DNA of 64,000 bases from the NCBI RefSeq assembly GCF_902506375.1, contig NZ_LR733284.1, positions 1,453,147 to 1,517,146 of the forward strand, in the 5' to 3' direction. Made by a program: the position numbers and the translations under genes. Positions within the stretch are counted from its first letter, which is position 1. Every line of letters starts with the position of its first letter. The notes beneath the pieces were generated by a model that made no database searches, was not told the DNA's origin, and saw nothing but the letters and a program-made list of their open reading frames with translations. Positions 33,835-42,334 of the stretch are shown here, one piece after another. This DNA comes from Microbacterium sp. 8M. Its GTDB lineage: Bacteria > Actinomycetota > Actinomycetes > Actinomycetales > Microbacteriaceae.

Positions 33835-34869
33835 CTACGGCGCCACGCGCTCCAGCTGCGCGATGAGGGCACGGTGATCGCTGCCCTCGGATCCCGCCGG
33901 CAGCACGGCAGCCCCCGCGGGACGCCACTGCTCGGTCGCCATGACGTGGTCGATCGGTGCGCCCAGCAGCGCGGGCACCGACGTCGGCCAGGTGCCGACG
34001 GCGCCGGAACCCGCGCGTGACGCCGCATCGCGGCAGGCGCCGAGATCTCCCCCGGCGGTGCCCAGCGCCGCCATGTGGTCGAGCGTGGCGTTGAAGTCGC
34101 CGGCGAGGATGACGTTCTTCCCGGCCGGGCACTGATCGGCGACCCAGCGCAGATCCTGCGCCCAACCCTCCATCTCGTCCTGGCGCGGGGCCACGGTGTG
34201 GACGGCGACGACGATCGGCCCGTCACCGCTCACGGGCATGACCACGGCGCTGGGCACGGAGGACGTGTTGCTCGTGCCGTCCGCCGACGACGGGATCACG
34301 GAATAGTCGCCCAGCGCGGGCGAGATGAGCACGGTCGTCTGCCAGGAGTCCGGGCCCTGGGTCACCTCGGGCCGGTACTGCACGTGGTGCACCCACATCG
34401 GATGCCCGGCGTCGCGCAGCTTCAGCGCGATCTCCTCGCCCACCGTCTCGGTGGTCTCCGGCAGCGCGACGATGTCGGCCTGCTGGGCGACGACGGTCCG
34501 CGCGATCTCGTCCGCGGAGACGGCCTCTCCGGCCGTGTTCCAGGCGAGCACCCGTACGCTCGATGCGGTCTTCGCCGGCAGGGCGTCGGCGGTGTCGATC
34601 CCGCGCAGGGCGAGCACGGCCGCAGAGGCGCCGCCGCCGAGCAGGGCGACGATCGCGATCGAGGCGGCGAAGCCGCGCAGCGGCCGGGCCAGCATCAGCA
34701 GCAGGGCGAGCACCAGGATCCCGGCGAACGCGAGCACGAGCACCGCCCGGGAGGCGACGATCTGCGTGAGGGGGAACGTCCGCTCGAGGTGGAAGAACTG
34801 CGGCCAGGTCACGATCGCGGTGGCGATCGCGAAGAGGACGGTGAGCAGGATCCCGATCAGTCGAAGCAT
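33835..34869 (-). CDS. Membrane-anchored endonuclease/exonuclease/phosphatase-family protein
   Basis: 344 aa. Three N-terminal helices (about 3-24, 35-58, 64-88) anchor an extracytoplasmic EEP domain (about 105-340). Its motifs are LAWNTAGE, ALPETTETV (metal Glu), VHTVAPRQDEM, GDFNATLDHM, PIDHVMA and GSDHRALIAQ. Topology suggests an extracellular phosphodiesterase. The ATG at 34869 gives the membrane start and has TAGGCT (34878-34883) eight bases upstream; a longer ORF start at 34914 was not chosen. Confidence 0.87.
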   Translation of the reverse strand: MLRLIGILLTVLFAIATAIVTWPQFFHLERTFPLTQIVASRAVLVLAFAGILVLALLLMLARPLRGFAASIAIVALLGGGASAAVLALRGIDTADALPAKTASSVRVLAWNTAGEAVSADEIARTVVAQQADIVALPETTETVGEEIALKLRDAGHPMWVHHVQYRPEVTQGPDSWQTTVLISPALGDYSVIPSSADGTSNTSSVPSAVVMPVSGDGPIVVAVHTVAPRQDEMEGWAQDLRWVADQCPAGKNVILAGDFNATLDHMAALGTAGGDLGACRDAASRAGSGAVGTWPTSVPALLGAPIDHVMATEQWRPAGAAVLPAGSEGSDHRALIAQLERVAP

Positions 34870-34988
34870 CGTCTTCGAGCCTAGGCGAGCCGATCTGTGA
34901 GCCGTCTGGTGCACGCCGCAGGATCCGCCGTGCGCAGCTGCTGCGGTGTCGGAGGACGGGGGCGACGGCCGGAGGCCCGTGGGATCGC

Positions 34989-34994
34989 TACGCT
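34989..34994 (+). promoter_or_regulatory. -10 box of the PHP gene (leaderless)
   Basis: TACGCT, six bases (CGGAGG) before ATG 35001. The GGAGG touches the ATG, too close to act as a Shine-Dalgarno sequence. Confidence 0.6.
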
Positions 34995-35000
34995 CGGAGG

Positions 35001-35891
35001 ATGACCGATGCCGATCCGACGCCGCGACCCGCCCTCTTCGCAGGCCCGATCGATCTGCATCTGCATTCCAACCGCTCGGACGGCACGGAGGATCCCGCCG
35101 TGCTCGTGGGCCGCGCCGCGGAGCAGGGCCTGGGAACGATCGCGCTCACCGATCACGACACCACGGCCGGGTGGGCGGAGGCGGCAGGCGCCGCGGCGGA
35201 GCACGGGATGACCTTCATCCCCGGGATGGAGCTGTCCTCGAAGGACGGCTGGCGCAGCGTGCACGTGCTCGCGTACCTGTTCGATCCGGAGGACCCGGAT
35301 CTCGTGGCGGAGACCGCGCGGATCCGCGACGACAGGATCGGGCGCGCCGAGCGGATCGCGCGGAACATCGCCCGCGACTACCCGCTGCGCTGGGAGGACG
35401 TGCTGGCGCAGACCGACCCCGATGCCACGGTGGGGCGCCCGCACATCGCGGATGCGCTCGTGGCCCGGGGGATCGTGCGCGATCGCGGCGAGGCGTTCGA
35501 CGGGATCCTTCATCCGCGCGAGGGCTACTACGAGGGGCACTACGCACCGGATCCGCTCACCGCGATCGAGCTGATCACCGCCGCCGGCGGGGTGGCCGTG
35601 ATCGCGCACCCCGCGGGCCGGGAGCGGATGTCCGACGCCACGCTGCGGCGCCTCATCGACGCGGGCCTCGGCGGCCTGGAGATCGACCACCGCGAGAACA
35701 CGCCGGAGGGCCGCGCCTGGCTGCACCGGATCGCGGCCGAGCACGACCTCATCATCACCGGATCCAGCGACTACCACGGAGCGGGCAAGCCCAACGTGCC
35801 GGGGGAGAACACCACGACTCCGGCGATGCTGCAGCGCATCATCGACCGCGGTTCGGGCTCAGCCCCGGTGTACCCCGTGAAGGCTCACTGA
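35001..35891 (+). CDS. PHP-domain phosphatase/nuclease
   Basis: 296 aa. PHP metal-binding motifs in order: DLHLHSNRSDGTEDP, LTDHDTTAGW, IPGMELSS, VIAHPAGRERMSD and GSSDYHGAGKPN. The arrangement matches 3',5'-nucleoside bisphosphate phosphatase/RNase AM-type enzymes (YciV group), which recycle pAp and trim RNA 5' ends. Substrate is inferred from family, not proven. Leaderless gene, convergent with the downstream helicase. Confidence 0.88.
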   Translation: MTDADPTPRPALFAGPIDLHLHSNRSDGTEDPAVLVGRAAEQGLGTIALTDHDTTAGWAEAAGAAAEHGMTFIPGMELSSKDGWRSVHVLAYLFDPEDPDLVAETARIRDDRIGRAERIARNIARDYPLRWEDVLAQTDPDATVGRPHIADALVARGIVRDRGEAFDGILHPREGYYEGHYAPDPLTAIELITAAGGVAVIAHPAGRERMSDATLRRLIDAGLGGLEIDHRENTPEGRAWLHRIAAEHDLIITGSSDYHGAGKPNVPGENTTTPAMLQRIIDRGSGSAPVYPVKAH

Positions 35892-35927
35892 GCCCGTCCC
35901 GGGCCTCGGCGTGGCCGAGAGGGCGCT

Positions 35928-37448
35928 TCAGGCGCCGGTCTGCGGGGCGCTGCCCGCCGCGGCACCGCCGGACGGACGGCGACGACGGCGACGACGCTGC
36001 GGCGCTGGCTTGCCGTCGTGGTGCTCGGGACCCTGGCCGTCGTGCGTGCCGGAGCCCTCGGCGCCACGGTCGGCGTCGCCGGCCGGCGCGTCCTTGGCGG
36101 CCCGGGCCTCGGCGCCCTCGGTGAAGGTGGATCCCACGCCCTCCGCGGCACGACGGCGACGCCGGCGACGGCGGGTGGTGCCCTCGCTCGTGCCCTCGGC
36201 GGCGGCCTCGGTCGCGCGCTGCGGCTCGCGCTGCTTGCGCGCCGGCTTCTCCGACACGGGGGCGGTGACCAGGCGGCCCTTCGTGCCCGCGGGGATGTTG
36301 AGGTCCTCGTACAGGTGGGGGCTGGAGGAGTAGGTCTCGATCGGCTCCGGCTGGCCGAACTCGAGGGCGCGGTTGATCAGGGCCCACTTGTGCAGGTCCT
36401 CCCAGTCCACGAACGTGACCGCGATGCCGGTGCGCCCGGCACGACCGGTGCGTCCGGCGCGGTGCAGGTACGTCTTGTCCTCGTCCGGGATGGTGTGGTT
36501 GATCACGTGGGTGACGTCGTCCACGTCGATCCCGCGGGCGGCGACGTCGGTCGCGACGAGCACGTCCTTCTTGCCGGCCTTGAACGCGGCCATCGAGCGC
36601 TCGCGCTGGTCCTGGCCCATGTCGCCGTGCACGCCGCCGACGTTGAAGCCGCGGTCGCTGAGCTCGTCGACGAGGCGCTGGGCGGCGCGCTTGGTGCGCG
36701 TGAAGATGACGGTCTTGCCGCGGCCCTCGGCCTGCAGGATGCGCGCGATCACCTCGTCCTTGTCCAGCGAGTGCGCGCGGTAGACGAGGTGGCGGATGTT
36801 CGCCTGGGTGAGGCCCTCGTCGGGGTCGTTCGCGCGGATGTGGATCGGGTTCGACATGAACCGCCGGGCGAGGGCGACGATCGGGCCGGGCATGGTCGCC
36901 GAGAACAGCTGGGTGTGCCGCACCGGCGGCACCTTCTGGAAGATCTTCTCGATGTCGGCGAGGAAGCCGAGGTCCAGCATCTTGTCCGCCTCGTCGAGCA
37001 CCACCTCGGTCGCGTGCGAGAGGTCGAGCAGGCGCTGGTTGGCGAGGTCGATGAGGCGGCCGGGCGTGCCCACCACGATCTGCGCGCCCGCCTTGAGCTG
37101 CTCGATCTGGCCCTCGTAGGCCTTGCCGCCGTAGATCGCCACGACGCTCGTCGAGCGCCCCGAGGTGAGCAGGTCGATGTCCTCGTAGACCTGCACCGCG
37201 AGCTCGCGCGTCGGCACCACGATGAGCGCCTTGACGCCCGGCTCCGGGTCCAGGCCGAGGCGCTGCACCACGGGGATGCCGAAGCCGAAGGTCTTGCCGG
37301 TGCCCGTCTTGGCCTGGCCGATGATGTCCTGGCCGGGAAGGCCCAGCGGGATCGTCTGCTCCTGGATGGGGAACGCGTCCACGATGCCCTTGGCCGCGAG
37401 CGCGTCCACGATGTCCTGATCGATACCGAGATCGGCGAAAGTCGTCAC
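35928..37448 (-). CDS. DEAD-box RNA helicase with long basic tail
   Basis: 506 aa. Q motif KGIVDAFPIQEQTIPLGLPG, motif I AKTGTGKT, Ia PTRELAVQ, II VLDEADKMLD, III SATMP, V VATDVAARGIDV, VI HRAGRTGRAGRTG. After about residue 390 the protein is low-complexity: Glu/Ala/Thr-rich segments broken by Arg clusters, ending in RRRRRRRPSGG. That resembles the RhlE/CsdA-like actinobacterial helicases (mycobacterial Rv3211 position). Start codon is GTG at 37448; the Shine-Dalgarno sequence is weak. Confidence 0.93.
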   Translation of the reverse strand: MTTFADLGIDQDIVDALAAKGIVDAFPIQEQTIPLGLPGQDIIGQAKTGTGKTFGFGIPVVQRLGLDPEPGVKALIVVPTRELAVQVYEDIDLLTSGRSTSVVAIYGGKAYEGQIEQLKAGAQIVVGTPGRLIDLANQRLLDLSHATEVVLDEADKMLDLGFLADIEKIFQKVPPVRHTQLFSATMPGPIVALARRFMSNPIHIRANDPDEGLTQANIRHLVYRAHSLDKDEVIARILQAEGRGKTVIFTRTKRAAQRLVDELSDRGFNVGGVHGDMGQDQRERSMAAFKAGKKDVLVATDVAARGIDVDDVTHVINHTIPDEDKTYLHRAGRTGRAGRTGIAVTFVDWEDLHKWALINRALEFGQPEPIETYSSSPHLYEDLNIPAGTKGRLVTAPVSEKPARKQREPQRATEAAAEGTSEGTTRRRRRRRRAAEGVGSTFTEGAEARAAKDAPAGDADRGAEGSGTHDGQGPEHHDGKPAPQRRRRRRRPSGGAAAGSAPQTGA

Positions 37449-37635
37449 TGTCTTGTGTTGCCTGTCCGGCGGGCCCTGCGATCGCGGCGCCGCCTCGTTG
37501 ATGGGTCCACGCCGAATCCGATATGCACAGGCGCGGGGCTCCGATCCGTCGCCGGAGCGGGATCCAGCCTACCGGAGCGACCCCGATCCGCCGGAGCGCC
37601 GATCTTGGATCCCGGTCCGGATGCCGTCGCTCCAC

Positions 37636-37641
37636 TAGGCT
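37636..37641 (+). promoter_or_regulatory. -10 box of the ferritin-like gene (leaderless)
   Basis: TAGGCT, six bases (GGCCGC) before GTG 37648. Confidence 0.6.
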
Positions 37642-37647
37642 GGCCGC

Positions 37648-38361
37648 GTGGTGAGGTGGTTCTGGCAGCGCGACAAGGCGCCCCGACGCACCCTCGTGCT
37701 GCGCTCCCGGGGCGAGGCGGGCGATGCGACCCGCGTCGACTTCGCCGAGCTGGCGCCCGAGCTGAACACCTTCTTGGGTCAGGCGGCGTACCTGCAGTTG
37801 GGCTATTTCGAGACTCTGACCCGTCTCATCCGCGCCACCAGCGACCTGTCGGAGAAGGAGATCCTCTCCCGCGCCGCCGGCGCAGCGCTCGCCAAGCATC
37901 GCGGCATCGTCGACATCATCACCGCGCACGGCGACGACCCGACGGAGGTCATGCTGCCGTTCCGCGAGCAGCTCGACGCCTTCCGCCGCAAGACACTGGG
38001 GCCGCGCATCGCCGAGACGATGCTCGCCGTGTACCTCACCGCCGGCATGCTCGACGACTTCTACGTCGCGCTGGCGTCGAGCTACGGCGAGACCGGCACG
38101 AAGGTCGCGAAGATCCTGTCCGAGGCCGACGACCGCGGCGAGATCATCGGGATCATCGCCGCCACCATCGCGAGCGATGAGCAGTGGCGCTCCCTGCTGT
38201 CGATGTGGGGACGGCGCCTCGTCGGCGACACGATCCTCGTGGCGCGCGCGGCGCTGCGTCCGCACCTGCCGGGGGCCGAGGACGACAAGCTCGAGCCGGT
38301 GTTCACCGAGCTCATGGCCGCGCACGCCCGGCGCATGGACGCGATGGGGCTCGCCTCCTAG
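37648..38361 (+). CDS. Ferritin-like-fold protein (MiaE-like), function unknown
   Basis: 237 aa, all-helical. Helical pairs around LQLGYFETLTRLIRATSD, LAKHRGIVDIITAHGDD, ETMLAVYLTAGMLDDFYV and MWGRRLVGDTILVARAAL fit the ferritin-like/MiaE fold. Possible iron ligands are E in YFETL and the H in AKHRG, but the full E-x2-H set is not obvious, so catalytic status is open. It holds the same place next to a DEAD-box helicase as in mycobacteria (Rv3210c/Rv3211, as recalled). Confidence 0.82.
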   Translation: MVRWFWQRDKAPRRTLVLRSRGEAGDATRVDFAELAPELNTFLGQAAYLQLGYFETLTRLIRATSDLSEKEILSRAAGAALAKHRGIVDIITAHGDDPTEVMLPFREQLDAFRRKTLGPRIAETMLAVYLTAGMLDDFYVALASSYGETGTKVAKILSEADDRGEIIGIIAATIASDEQWRSLLSMWGRRLVGDTILVARAALRPHLPGAEDDKLEPVFTELMAAHARRMDAMGLAS

Positions 38362-38379
38362 CCGAACAGCCTCGCCCGG

Positions 38380-38667
38380 TCAGATGCCGAGGGCGGTGCG
38401 GCGCGCGGAGTCGTGCCGCACCCGCACGCGGGTGACGACGACGCCCGCGACGGCCGAGACGACGACCGCTCCGCCGAGGGCGATCAGCCACAGCCAGACG
38501 TTGGACTCGGGCAGGCCCGCCCACTGCCCGAGCGTGTAGGAGGCAGCGGCGACAGCGGTCGCGATCGCGGGGACGAGGGCGACGCCGCGCACCGGGCGAT
38601 GCGGGAGCGCGAAGTGCACGATCACGCCCAGTGCGCAGGCGGCGATGAGCGCGAGCAGGATGTACAT
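38380..38667 (-). CDS. Small membrane protein of unknown function
   Basis: 95 aa with three hydrophobic helices (about 2-20, 26-45, 56-77) and a basic C-terminal end (RVRVRHDSARRTALG). ATG 38667 follows GGAGG at seven bases. Lies 16 bases after the DUF3107 stop, so likely in one operon with it. No recognised family. Confidence 0.75.
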   Translation of the reverse strand: MYILLALIAACALGVIVHFALPHRPVRGVALVPAIATAVAAASYTLGQWAGLPESNVWLWLIALGGAVVVSAVAGVVVTRVRVRHDSARRTALGI

Positions 38668-38683
38668 GCCCGGGCCTCCGGCG

Positions 38684-38908
38684 TCAGGCCACGAAGCCGA
38701 CGCGACGGGACTCCTCGGTCCCGAGCTCGACGTAGCCGAGGTTGGCGGTCGGAACGATGTAGGAGTTGCCCTTGGTGTCGGAGAGGGACACGTGGCTCGC
38801 ACCCTGATCCAGGGCGCCGGCGATCTGCGTCCGCACCTCGTCGGCGGATGCCGACGTCTCGAAGCTGAGCTCGCGGCCGGTGTTGATGATGCCGATGCGG
38901 ATCTCCAC
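38684..38908 (-). CDS. DUF3107-family small protein
   Basis: 74 aa, starting VEIRIGIINTGRELSFETSA, then DEVRTQIAGALDQGASHVSL and the C-terminal YVELGTEESRRVGFVA. The GTG at 38908 is chosen over the upstream ATG because AAGGAG lies six bases before it and the family starts MExxIGI. Conserved in actinobacteria (mycobacterial TB9.4-like); predicted to form a small beta-alpha fold. Function unknown. Confidence 0.9.
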   Translation of the reverse strand: MEIRIGIINTGRELSFETSASADEVRTQIAGALDQGASHVSLSDTKGNSYIVPTANLGYVELGTEESRRVGFVA

Positions 38909-39076
38909 GGAATGCTCCTTGAAAGTCATGCTCTGCGAAAGCGGGGTGTCCGGTCACTCTATCGCGGGCCCGGCGGGCCGGGATCGCGCGCGGGGCGGTG
39001 TTCGCCGAGGGCGATTCGCGGCGGCCAGGGCGCGGGAACGGGTCCCGGCGCCGGGACCGATGTCCGCCGCGGCCGA

Positions 39077-39082
39077 TAGCGT
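39077..39082 (+). promoter_or_regulatory. -10 box of adnA (leaderless)
   Basis: TAGCGT, six bases (GGAAGC) before ATG 39089. Confidence 0.65.
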
Positions 39083-39088
39083 GGAAGC

Positions 39089-42000
39089 ATGCCCGACGCC
39101 CCCGCCCCGCCGCCTGCGCAGGCGGCAGTGATCGACGCACCGGTCACCGCCGTCGGCACGGTGATCGGCGGCCCGGGCACCGGCAAGACGCACACGCTCG
39201 TGGAGCGCACCGCCGCCCTGCTCGCCGGCGGGCTCGGCCCTGAGCAGGTGCTCGCGCTCACGCCCAGCCGGCAGGCCGCCACCGCCCTGCGCGACCGGAT
39301 CGGCGTGCGCGTCCGGGTCGCCACGCCGGGCCCGCTGGCGCGCTCTCTCGGCTCGTTCGCATTCCAGCTCGTGCGCGGCACGATGGTGCACGCCGGGCTC
39401 GAGCCTCCGGCGCTGCTGACGGGCGCCGACCAGGACCGGATCATCGCCGACCTGCTCGACGGCGACGCCGAGGACGAGCGCGAGGGGATGCCGAGCCGCT
39501 GGCCCGAGCACCTCGGCGCCACGGTGCGGTCCTCTCGGGCGTTCCGGTCGGAGCTGCGCGCCTTCCTCGCCGAATGCACCGAGCTCGGGGTGACGCCGGG
39601 CGAACTCGAGGCCTCGGAGCGTCCGGCGTGGCGCGCGGTGGGATCCTTCGCCCGGTCGTACCGGCGGGTGCTGGACCGCGCCCGCTCGGCGCACCGCGAC
39701 GCCGCCGACCTGCTCGCCGAGGCCGCGACGATCCTGCGCACCGCCGAGCCGGAGATGCTGGGTGCGCTCAGCCGGCTGGCCGTGGTGCTCATCGACGACG
39801 CGCAGGAGCTGACCGCCGGCGGCGTGGCCCTGGTCGCCGCGCTTCGCGACCGCGGCATCGCCGTGCTGGCGTTCGGGGATCCGGACATCTCGTCCGGCGC
39901 GTTCCGCGGGGCGGGCCCGGAGCTGTTCGCCGACGTGGTGCGCCTGCTCGGCGACGTGCACGTGCTCGACGAGCCGCACCGCCAGGATCCGCCGCTGACC
40001 GCGCTCACCCGCACCGTGGTGCAGACCATCGGCGCCTCAGGCCGGGTGGAGCACCGGCGCGCGCCGGTCACCGCCGACGCTCCGACGGATCCGGAGGCCG
40101 TGCAGGCCTTCATCGCCCCGTCGCCGCACGAGGAGCACGACATCATCGCCCGCACCCTCCGGGAGTGGCATCTGCTGCACGGCGTCCCGTGGGAGCGCAT
40201 GGCTGTGATCGCGCACGACACCCGGCAGGTGGCCGCGCTCGAGGCCGAGCTGGCGGCCCGGGAGGTGCCCACGCGGGCCGCCGGCGTGCAGCGCCCGCTC
40301 GGCAGCGAGCCCGTGGTGCGCGACATCGTGGGCATCGTGCGGCTCGCGCTCACCGAACCGGCGGAGCGGGATCCGCAGCTGCTCGCCGAGGCGCTGCGCA
40401 CGCCGTTCGGCGGGCTGGACGGGGTGGGCCTGCGCCGCCTGCGCGCACGGCTGCGGCACCTGGAGCTCGAAGCGGGCGGATCCGCCCCTGCGCGGCTGCT
40501 GCTGCGCGACGGCATCGCCGAGCCGGCGCTGCTCGCCCGGGTCGACACCGCCGAGGCCCGCACCGCGGACCGGTTCGGCACCATGCTCCGCGAGGTGCGC
40601 GAGGCGTGGCTGCGGGGCGAGACGATCCACGAGCTGCTGTGGCGGGTGTGGGACGCCTCGCGCGCCCCGGACGGACGCCGTCTCGCCGTCGCCTGGCAGG
40701 AGATCGCCGAGGCCTCAGGGCCGGGCGGGGCGAGGGCGACCGGGACGGAGATCGCCCGCGCGCTGGACGCCCTCGTGGCGCTCTTCGATGCGGCCAAGCG
40801 CTCGGTCGAACGCGCGCCGGAGAAGGGGCCGGAGGCGTTCATCCACGACATCCTCGACACCGAGGTCCCCGAGGATTCGCTGTCCGCCCCGGAGCGCCCC
40901 GGCACCGTCACCCTGATGACGCCGGCGACCGCGCTCGGCACGGAGTTCGACGCCGTCGTGATCGCGGGCGTGCAGGACGGCGTCTGGCCGAACGTGCGTC
41001 TCCGCGGGGGCCTGCTGGAGACCTGGCGCCTCGGCGAGGCGGTGGCGGCGGCGCGTTCCGGCGAGCCCGAGCACGTGCACTCCACGCTCGACCGGCGCCG
41101 CGCCGCGCTCCACGACGAGCTGCGCCTGTTCGTGCGGGCGATCTCGCGCGCCCGTCACCGGCTGCTCGTCACGGCCGTGGACGACGACGACCAGAGCCCG
41201 AGCGCGTTCTTCGGCTTCCTGCCGGATCCGCTTCCGGTCGACGAGCGTCACGCGCACCCGCTCACCCTGCGCGGCCTGGTGGCCCGGCACCGCCGGGTGC
41301 TCACCACGTCGGCGGATCCCGCGGCGCGGGCGGAGGCCGCAGGGCAGCTGCGCCTGCTGGCCGAGGCGGAGGTTCCCGGGGCGGATCCGGACGGCTGGTT
41401 CGGCGTGCGTCCGCCCTCCGACGACCGCCCTCTGCGCGACCTCGGGATCGGATCCGTGCCGGTGTCGCCGTCGCGCCTGGAGGCGTTCGAGGAGTGCGGG
41501 GTGAACTGGGCGGTCGCCGCGCTCGGCGGCGACACGGTCGCGCCGCCCTCGGCGGGCATCGGCACGATCGTGCACGCCGCCATGGAGCTCGTGCCCGACG
41601 GCGACCTCGAGGAGATGCGCCGCATCCTCGACGAGCGCTGGGGCGAGCTCGACTTCGAGACCCCGTGGATCGACGCCAAGGAGCGACGTCGTGCGGATCT
41701 CTACCTGCAGCGCCTGCACGGCTACCTCGCCGAGGTGCGCCGGCAGGGCGGCCGCGTGGTCGCCGCGGAGGGCGGCTTCCGGTTCGCCGTGGATCTCGGG
41801 CCGGAGCCTGCGGCGCACCCGATCGATCCGGACAATCCGGCCCAGCAGGCGGTCGTGAGCGGCTACATCGACCGGGTCGAGGCGTATCCGGCCGGCTCCG
41901 GAGAGCACGAGGCCGCGCGCGGCCGCACCTGGAACGCGATGACGGCCGCTGCGGAGGGGGAGCGCGTGGTCGTGGTCGACCTGAAGACGGGCAAGTACGA

Positions 42001-42334
42001 GCCAGAGACGGAGGCGAAGGTGGTGGAGCACGCGCAGCTCGCCGCCTACCAGCTCGCCGTCGAGCAGGGGCAGGTGCCCGGCGCGGATCCCGCGGCTCTC
42101 GCGGGGGCCCGGCTGGTGCTCGTCGCCCAGACCATCGGGCAGAGCCCCTACCGGGTGGCGCACCAGCACCGCCTGGGCGACGAGGCGCGCGCCGCGTTCC
42201 TCGCACGCGTGGCCGAGGCCGGGCGCGGCATGGCCGCCTCCAGCTTCACCGCCCAGGTGGAGGCGCACTGCGCAGACACCCAGGTGCGGATCAGTCCCTG
42301 CCGGATCCACTCCATCCCGGCGGTGAGCGCATGA
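39089..42334 (+). CDS. adnA: AdnA-like helicase-nuclease subunit (UvrD motor plus PD-(D/E)XK nuclease)
   Basis: 1081 aa. SF1A motor at about 20-690: Walker A GGPGTGKT (27-34), PSRQAATALRDR, and Walker B LIDDAQELT (about 234-242), which differs from the usual DEYQD. Motif III-like FGDPDISSGAFRG and the late TLMTPATALGTEFDAVVIAG follow. A C-terminal RecB-like nuclease at about 800-1050 carries VVVVDLKTGKYEP and EHAQLAAYQLA. It forms the AdnAB complex that resects double-strand breaks in actinobacteria. Stop overlaps the adnB ATG by 4 bp. Confidence 0.92.
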   Translation: MPDAPAPPPAQAAVIDAPVTAVGTVIGGPGTGKTHTLVERTAALLAGGLGPEQVLALTPSRQAATALRDRIGVRVRVATPGPLARSLGSFAFQLVRGTMVHAGLEPPALLTGADQDRIIADLLDGDAEDEREGMPSRWPEHLGATVRSSRAFRSELRAFLAECTELGVTPGELEASERPAWRAVGSFARSYRRVLDRARSAHRDAADLLAEAATILRTAEPEMLGALSRLAVVLIDDAQELTAGGVALVAALRDRGIAVLAFGDPDISSGAFRGAGPELFADVVRLLGDVHVLDEPHRQDPPLTALTRTVVQTIGASGRVEHRRAPVTADAPTDPEAVQAFIAPSPHEEHDIIARTLREWHLLHGVPWERMAVIAHDTRQVAALEAELAAREVPTRAAGVQRPLGSEPVVRDIVGIVRLALTEPAERDPQLLAEALRTPFGGLDGVGLRRLRARLRHLELEAGGSAPARLLLRDGIAEPALLARVDTAEARTADRFGTMLREVREAWLRGETIHELLWRVWDASRAPDGRRLAVAWQEIAEASGPGGARATGTEIARALDALVALFDAAKRSVERAPEKGPEAFIHDILDTEVPEDSLSAPERPGTVTLMTPATALGTEFDAVVIAGVQDGVWPNVRLRGGLLETWRLGEAVAAARSGEPEHVHSTLDRRRAALHDELRLFVRAISRARHRLLVTAVDDDDQSPSAFFGFLPDPLPVDERHAHPLTLRGLVARHRRVLTTSADPAARAEAAGQLRLLAEAEVPGADPDGWFGVRPPSDDRPLRDLGIGSVPVSPSRLEAFEECGVNWAVAALGGDTVAPPSAGIGTIVHAAMELVPDGDLEEMRRILDERWGELDFETPWIDAKERRRADLYLQRLHGYLAEVRRQGGRVVAAEGGFRFAVDLGPEPAAHPIDPDNPAQQAVVSGYIDRVEAYPAGSGEHEAARGRTWNAMTAAAEGERVVVVDLKTGKYEPETEAKVVEHAQLAAYQLAVEQGQVPGADPAALAGARLVLVAQTIGQSPYRVAHQHRLGDEARAAFLARVAEAGRGMAASSFTAQVEAHCADTQVRISPCRIHSIPAVSA

